From Streptosporangium sp040640155 (lineage in GTDB: Bacteria; Actinomycetota; Actinomycetes; Streptosporangiales; Streptosporangiaceae): a stretch of DNA of 64,000 bases. Below, piece after piece: positions 61,629-64,000 of this stretch. The stretch covers positions 207,402-271,401 of the forward strand of contig NZ_JBFABE010000004.1 of the NCBI RefSeq assembly GCF_040640155.1, written 5' to 3'. The notes beneath the pieces are model-generated. The model did not search any database, had not been told where the DNA came from, and saw only the letters and a program-made list of their open reading frames with translations. How positions within the stretch are numbered: the first letter of the stretch is position 1; each line of letters begins with the position of its first letter. Position numbers and translations under genes: made by a program.

Positions 61629-61802
61629 TTGACCCTGGCGGCTCCCGCATCGCGTACCGTCCGGTGGTATTTCTCAGAAGGGCCGATCTCCAAGGTGAAA
61701 GGGTTCACCTGCCCTCTCAGTGCGGAGCCGTACGTTCCTCAGGATGCCGACTGGCTGATAGAGATCAACTGGCGGACCATTTCCGCGGAGTCGAACGGCT
61801 GA
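61629..61802 (+). CDS. Small hypothetical protein
   Basis: A 57-codon frame from TTG 61629 encodes a sequence with a natural look (RWYFSEGPISKVKGFTCPLS, PQDADWLIEINWRTISAESN) and stops 12 bases before the next gene. GGGGA lies upstream of the TTG. No family is recognised; it may be a remnant of a longer gene, since no ATG is in frame. Confidence 0.35.
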   Translation: MTLAAPASRTVRWYFSEGPISKVKGFTCPLSAEPYVPQDADWLIEINWRTISAESNG

Positions 61803-61814
61803 CCCACCGTCGTG

Positions 61815-62123
61815 ATGGCGCTTGGCGTGAGTGCGGTTCTCGCCCTTCGCGGGAGGTGGAGCACGATCGTCGGCCGGGTGACGGCGGCGCTGTTCGTGCT
61901 GATCGCCGTGGTGTTCACGATCCCCTTCGCCATCGAGATCGTCACCGATGACTGCCGGAACACGCTTCGTTTCACAGGGCGGGACATCATCGCGGCCGGG
62001 CCGGTCACGCACTGTTCGGGCGGTGCGGCGCTGGTCGTGTTCTTGTCGCTGCTTCGGCGTGATGAGGCGGACCGTCATGCCTCGGTGCGAAGGACGCCGC
62101 GTCCGCTTGAATGGGACTCATGA
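61815..62123 (+). CDS. Small membrane protein, hypothetical
   Basis: From ATG 61815 the 102-residue product has two hydrophobic segments (VGRVTAALFVLIAVVFTIPF and IIAAGPVTHCSGGAALVVFL), with a short loop holding a cysteine, and a basic cytoplasmic tail. The stop overlaps the next start as ATGA, so it is cotranslated with the 62120 gene. Function unknown. Confidence 0.6.
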   Translation: MALGVSAVLALRGRWSTIVGRVTAALFVLIAVVFTIPFAIEIVTDDCRNTLRFTGRDIIAAGPVTHCSGGAALVVFLSLLRRDEADRHASVRRTPRPLEWDS

Positions 62124-62788
62124 CCGCCCATGACGTGGCTCGGTTGTTGCCCGACACTCCGGTGCTTCGCGACGTGTGCCGGTCCATGGCGGTGCTGGAG
62201 GCCGTCCTGAGCCCGGAATGGTCCAGCCGCCACCACTCCTTCGACGCGGGCTGGAGCCCCGGGGAGGAGATGGCCTCGATGCAGAACGGTTCGGGAGATG
62301 AGTACTCCATCGTCTTTTCGGCGGCGGGCGCGTACATCCGCGGCTTCGACCACGAGGCGGTGATGAGCCCGTACGGCAACGACGGGCCGTGGCCGGGGGT
62401 GCTCGACTCCGTTCCCGAGGTTTTCCGCCACTGCGTGGCCGAACCCGCGTTCTGCGACGAGGACGGTATGCCGGTCGTGACCGCCTGCCTGTGGCGCGAG
62501 AGCGGCGACTACCGCTGGCGGGTCGGTGAGATCGACTACCCAGAAGGTGCCGGCGATCCCGACGGTGCGACGCGCCTGTTCGGGCGGCTCGTCGACCCGT
62601 CCGCGAAAGCGTTTCAGCGGTTCGCCGAGGACTACTACGAGGTTTCCGTGGACCTCGACGCGGTGCGGCATGTCTATGCCCTGCGCCCGCTGACGCAGGC
62701 GGTGGTCACCGCGCTGAACGCCGACCTCGCCATGACCGACCTCGCCGTCGACCTCAGGGCGGCCCGGTACCCATCGGCCGCCGGTTGA
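62120..62788 (+). CDS. Hypothetical cytoplasmic protein
   Basis: ATG 62120 is chosen for its ATGA overlap with the upstream stop; ATG 62111 is the alternative. The 222-residue acidic protein begins TAHDVARLLPDTPVLRDVCR and has conserved-looking patches GDEYSIVFSAAGAYIRGFDH, WPGVLDSVPEVFRHCVAEPA and ESGDYRWRVGEIDYPEGAGD. Similar proteins occur in actinomycetes as lone hypotheticals near toxin-immunity genes. No membrane segment is seen. Confidence 0.65.
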   Translation: MTAHDVARLLPDTPVLRDVCRSMAVLEAVLSPEWSSRHHSFDAGWSPGEEMASMQNGSGDEYSIVFSAAGAYIRGFDHEAVMSPYGNDGPWPGVLDSVPEVFRHCVAEPAFCDEDGMPVVTACLWRESGDYRWRVGEIDYPEGAGDPDGATRLFGRLVDPSAKAFQRFAEDYYEVSVDLDAVRHVYALRPLTQAVVTALNADLAMTDLAVDLRAARYPSAAG

Positions 62789-63243
62789 GAAGACGGTTCG
62801 CCCGTAGGGTTCGCGACCGTGCAACGGCTTCATCGCCCAGGACGGTTGTGTGGGAGGTGCCGGACGAGCTCGCGGAGACCATGGAACAGATCGACTCCGT
62901 CCACTCCTCGTTCTTCAACCTCCACGACGGGCCGATGTTCCCGTCGGCCGAGCGCCTCACCGGGATCACGCTGACACCGCAGCTCCTGGAGGAGTCCGCC
63001 TACGTGTGCGGCGTCGTCCCCGGATCACGGTCATGTCGCACGCTCTGGCCGGAGCGAGCCGGACCCGGTGAGAACGCCCCAGTCGGTCGAGATCGTCAAG
63101 TCCCGCACTCGCTCCGTTCGCACAGGGAGCACCAGATCTTCTCTGGGCGCAGCAGTCCGGCCACCTCGTTGAGCACCGTCTCCTTGATCTGGTTCAAGGC
63201 TGTGGTGTCCTGGCCGAAACAATGGACGGCCCAGATGTCATGA
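62785..63243 (+). pseudogene. Truncated hypothetical gene
   Basis: The frame starts with TTG 62785 in a TTGA overlap with the previous stop. Codons to about 63025 look genuine (VVWEVPDELAETMEQIDSVH, AERLTGITLTPQLLEESAYV). After that the sequence loses coding character and runs antisense through the convergent gene to 63243. The 3' end has probably been lost. Confidence 0.4.
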
Positions 63244-63848
63244 TCTTCTGTCCACCAGGCTCTGAGCTGAAGGTGAAGGGCGGACGTTCCGTCGAACCAC
63301 CACAGGTCCGCCGGTCCCGAGGCCTCATCGACGCGTGGTGGCAGGTTCGTCGCCGCCAGGACCGGTGTCGTTCCCCGCGGAAGGGCCAGCTCCAGCGTCA
63401 GGTGCGACCACCGCTGGACGGCCAGGAGCAGCGCATGTGCCTCGAGCCGCTGGTCGATGCTCCGGTTGAGAATTCTGAGCGGCTTGTCGGCGAGGGCCAT
63501 CCCGGCGCGACCGTCCAGGAGAACCTCCACGCTGTTCGTCCAGTCGCCGTCCATGATCCCGAAGAACACCCACCCCTGGGCCGTCCAGTAGACACTCGCG
63601 GCGCCGTTCAGCCCGTACTCCATCCCGTTGGGGCCCACAGCCGGACACCACAGTCCGCCGTATCTCCGTTCGAAAGCGATCATCGCCGCAACGGCCTCGG
63701 CGGGAACCTCGACCTCGATCTCGTCCTGGTCGAAGGCGCGGGCGGTTCGTTCGATCCAGTCCACGGGCGTCGGTTCGTACCAACGCGCGTTTTCATCCAG
63801 GAACGAGCGGAGACGCGGCGATATCGAGCGGTCGGTTCGTACGTGCAC
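63096..63848 (-). CDS. Hypothetical SUKH-like protein
   Basis: GTG 63848 gives 250 residues, with the start uncertain. The sequence has the look of SMI1/KNR4 (SUKH) proteins: RLRSFLDENARWYEPTPVDW, AVAAMIAFERRYGGLWCPAV with the typical FERRYGG, and SVYWTAQGWVFFGIMDGDWT. SUKH proteins often serve as immunity proteins for polymorphic toxins, but no toxin gene is seen here. It ends with a cysteine pair (KIWCSLCERSECGT). The family call is tentative. The final 150 bases of the window (63849-64000) show nothing further. Confidence 0.5.
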   Translation of the reverse strand: MHVRTDRSISPRLRSFLDENARWYEPTPVDWIERTARAFDQDEIEVEVPAEAVAAMIAFERRYGGLWCPAVGPNGMEYGLNGAASVYWTAQGWVFFGIMDGDWTNSVEVLLDGRAGMALADKPLRILNRSIDQRLEAHALLLAVQRWSHLTLELALPRGTTPVLAATNLPPRVDEASGPADLWWFDGTSALHLQLRAWWTEDHDIWAVHCFGQDTTALNQIKETVLNEVAGLLRPEKIWCSLCERSECGT

Positions 63849-64000
63849 ACTTCACCATAAAGTCCCCACGCATTGCCGCTCTCCTCGTCTCGGCACCGCA
63901 AGCCGGACGTCACAGGTCGATGACCGGCGGTTCTCTCGTCATGCGGGCATTGTGCCGTCTTCTTCGGGTGGGTATTTGGACCGGGAGCGGGCGTGTACTT

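Overview
The window is about 70% GC, with many GTG starts, strong GC bias at third codon positions and ATGA/GTGA gene overlaps. It carries a chaplin-like surface protein, an MFS-thymidylate kinase fusion, DUF5703, a CNB/Crp regulator, a CebR-type operator and secreted CBM2 enzymes. Together these point to the chromosome of a mycelial actinomycete, most likely of the order Streptosporangiales; the genus is inference.

Layout. (1) 1-7271, minus strand: a five-gene operon cut by the window edge, encoding three large proline-rich membrane-anchored proteins (one with a sigma-factor-like head and a BACON-like tail), a MinD/ParA-type ATPase and a partial membrane protein with a GTG start. (2) 7860-13216: a quinate/shikimate catabolism locus (MHS transporter, catabolic shikimate dehydrogenase, dehydroshikimate dehydratase/HPPD fusion, TetR regulator) with a mirrored pair of operator-like sites in the divergent promoter. 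(3) 13392-28836: secreted pectate lyase, T4 beta-protein homologue, alpha/beta hydrolase divergent from an ECF sigma factor, an ABC exporter, a CBM2-GH5 cellulase behind a CebR-type operator, an SGNH hydrolase and a VKOR/DsbA pair. (4) 29753-34659: a 4.9-kb integrated element in the 3' end of tRNA-Leu(GAG). It is bounded by 23-bp direct repeats, encodes a large serine recombinase, and has stranded the original tRNA terminator at its far end. (5) 34891-39323: M20 peptidase and a seven-repeat chaplin-like protein with a collagen-like segment. (6) 39504-51192: a core block of DUF5703, topA, a phosphoesterase, MFS-Tmk, holB, a glycosyltransferase pair and ricT. (7) 51337-57992: an accessory islet described below. 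(8) 58283-64000: TAP-type peptidase, tRNA-Thr(CGT), gene fragments and hypothetical proteins, including an orphan protein with two FtsX-ectodomain-like modules.

The most interesting part is the islet at 51337-57992. A tightly coupled minus-strand operon encodes a class III nucleotide-cyclase-like protein, a P-loop NTPase with a helical-repeat tail, an SPFH/band-7-like protein and a DUF4407 membrane protein. Divergent from it, across a 32-bp perfect palindrome, lies a three-helix membrane protein resembling Pycsar TM effectors, followed by a convergent Crp/Fnr regulator with an intact cyclic-nucleotide pocket motif. The C-terminus of the cyclase and the N-terminus of the NTPase share a short motif (VINN-x4-V-x-AR-x-A-x-FG) of the kind used for amyloid-type signalling between receptors and effectors. 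I read the locus as a candidate composite, Pycsar-like antiviral or stress-signalling system. Each domain assignment comes from reading the protein; the system itself is a hypothesis.
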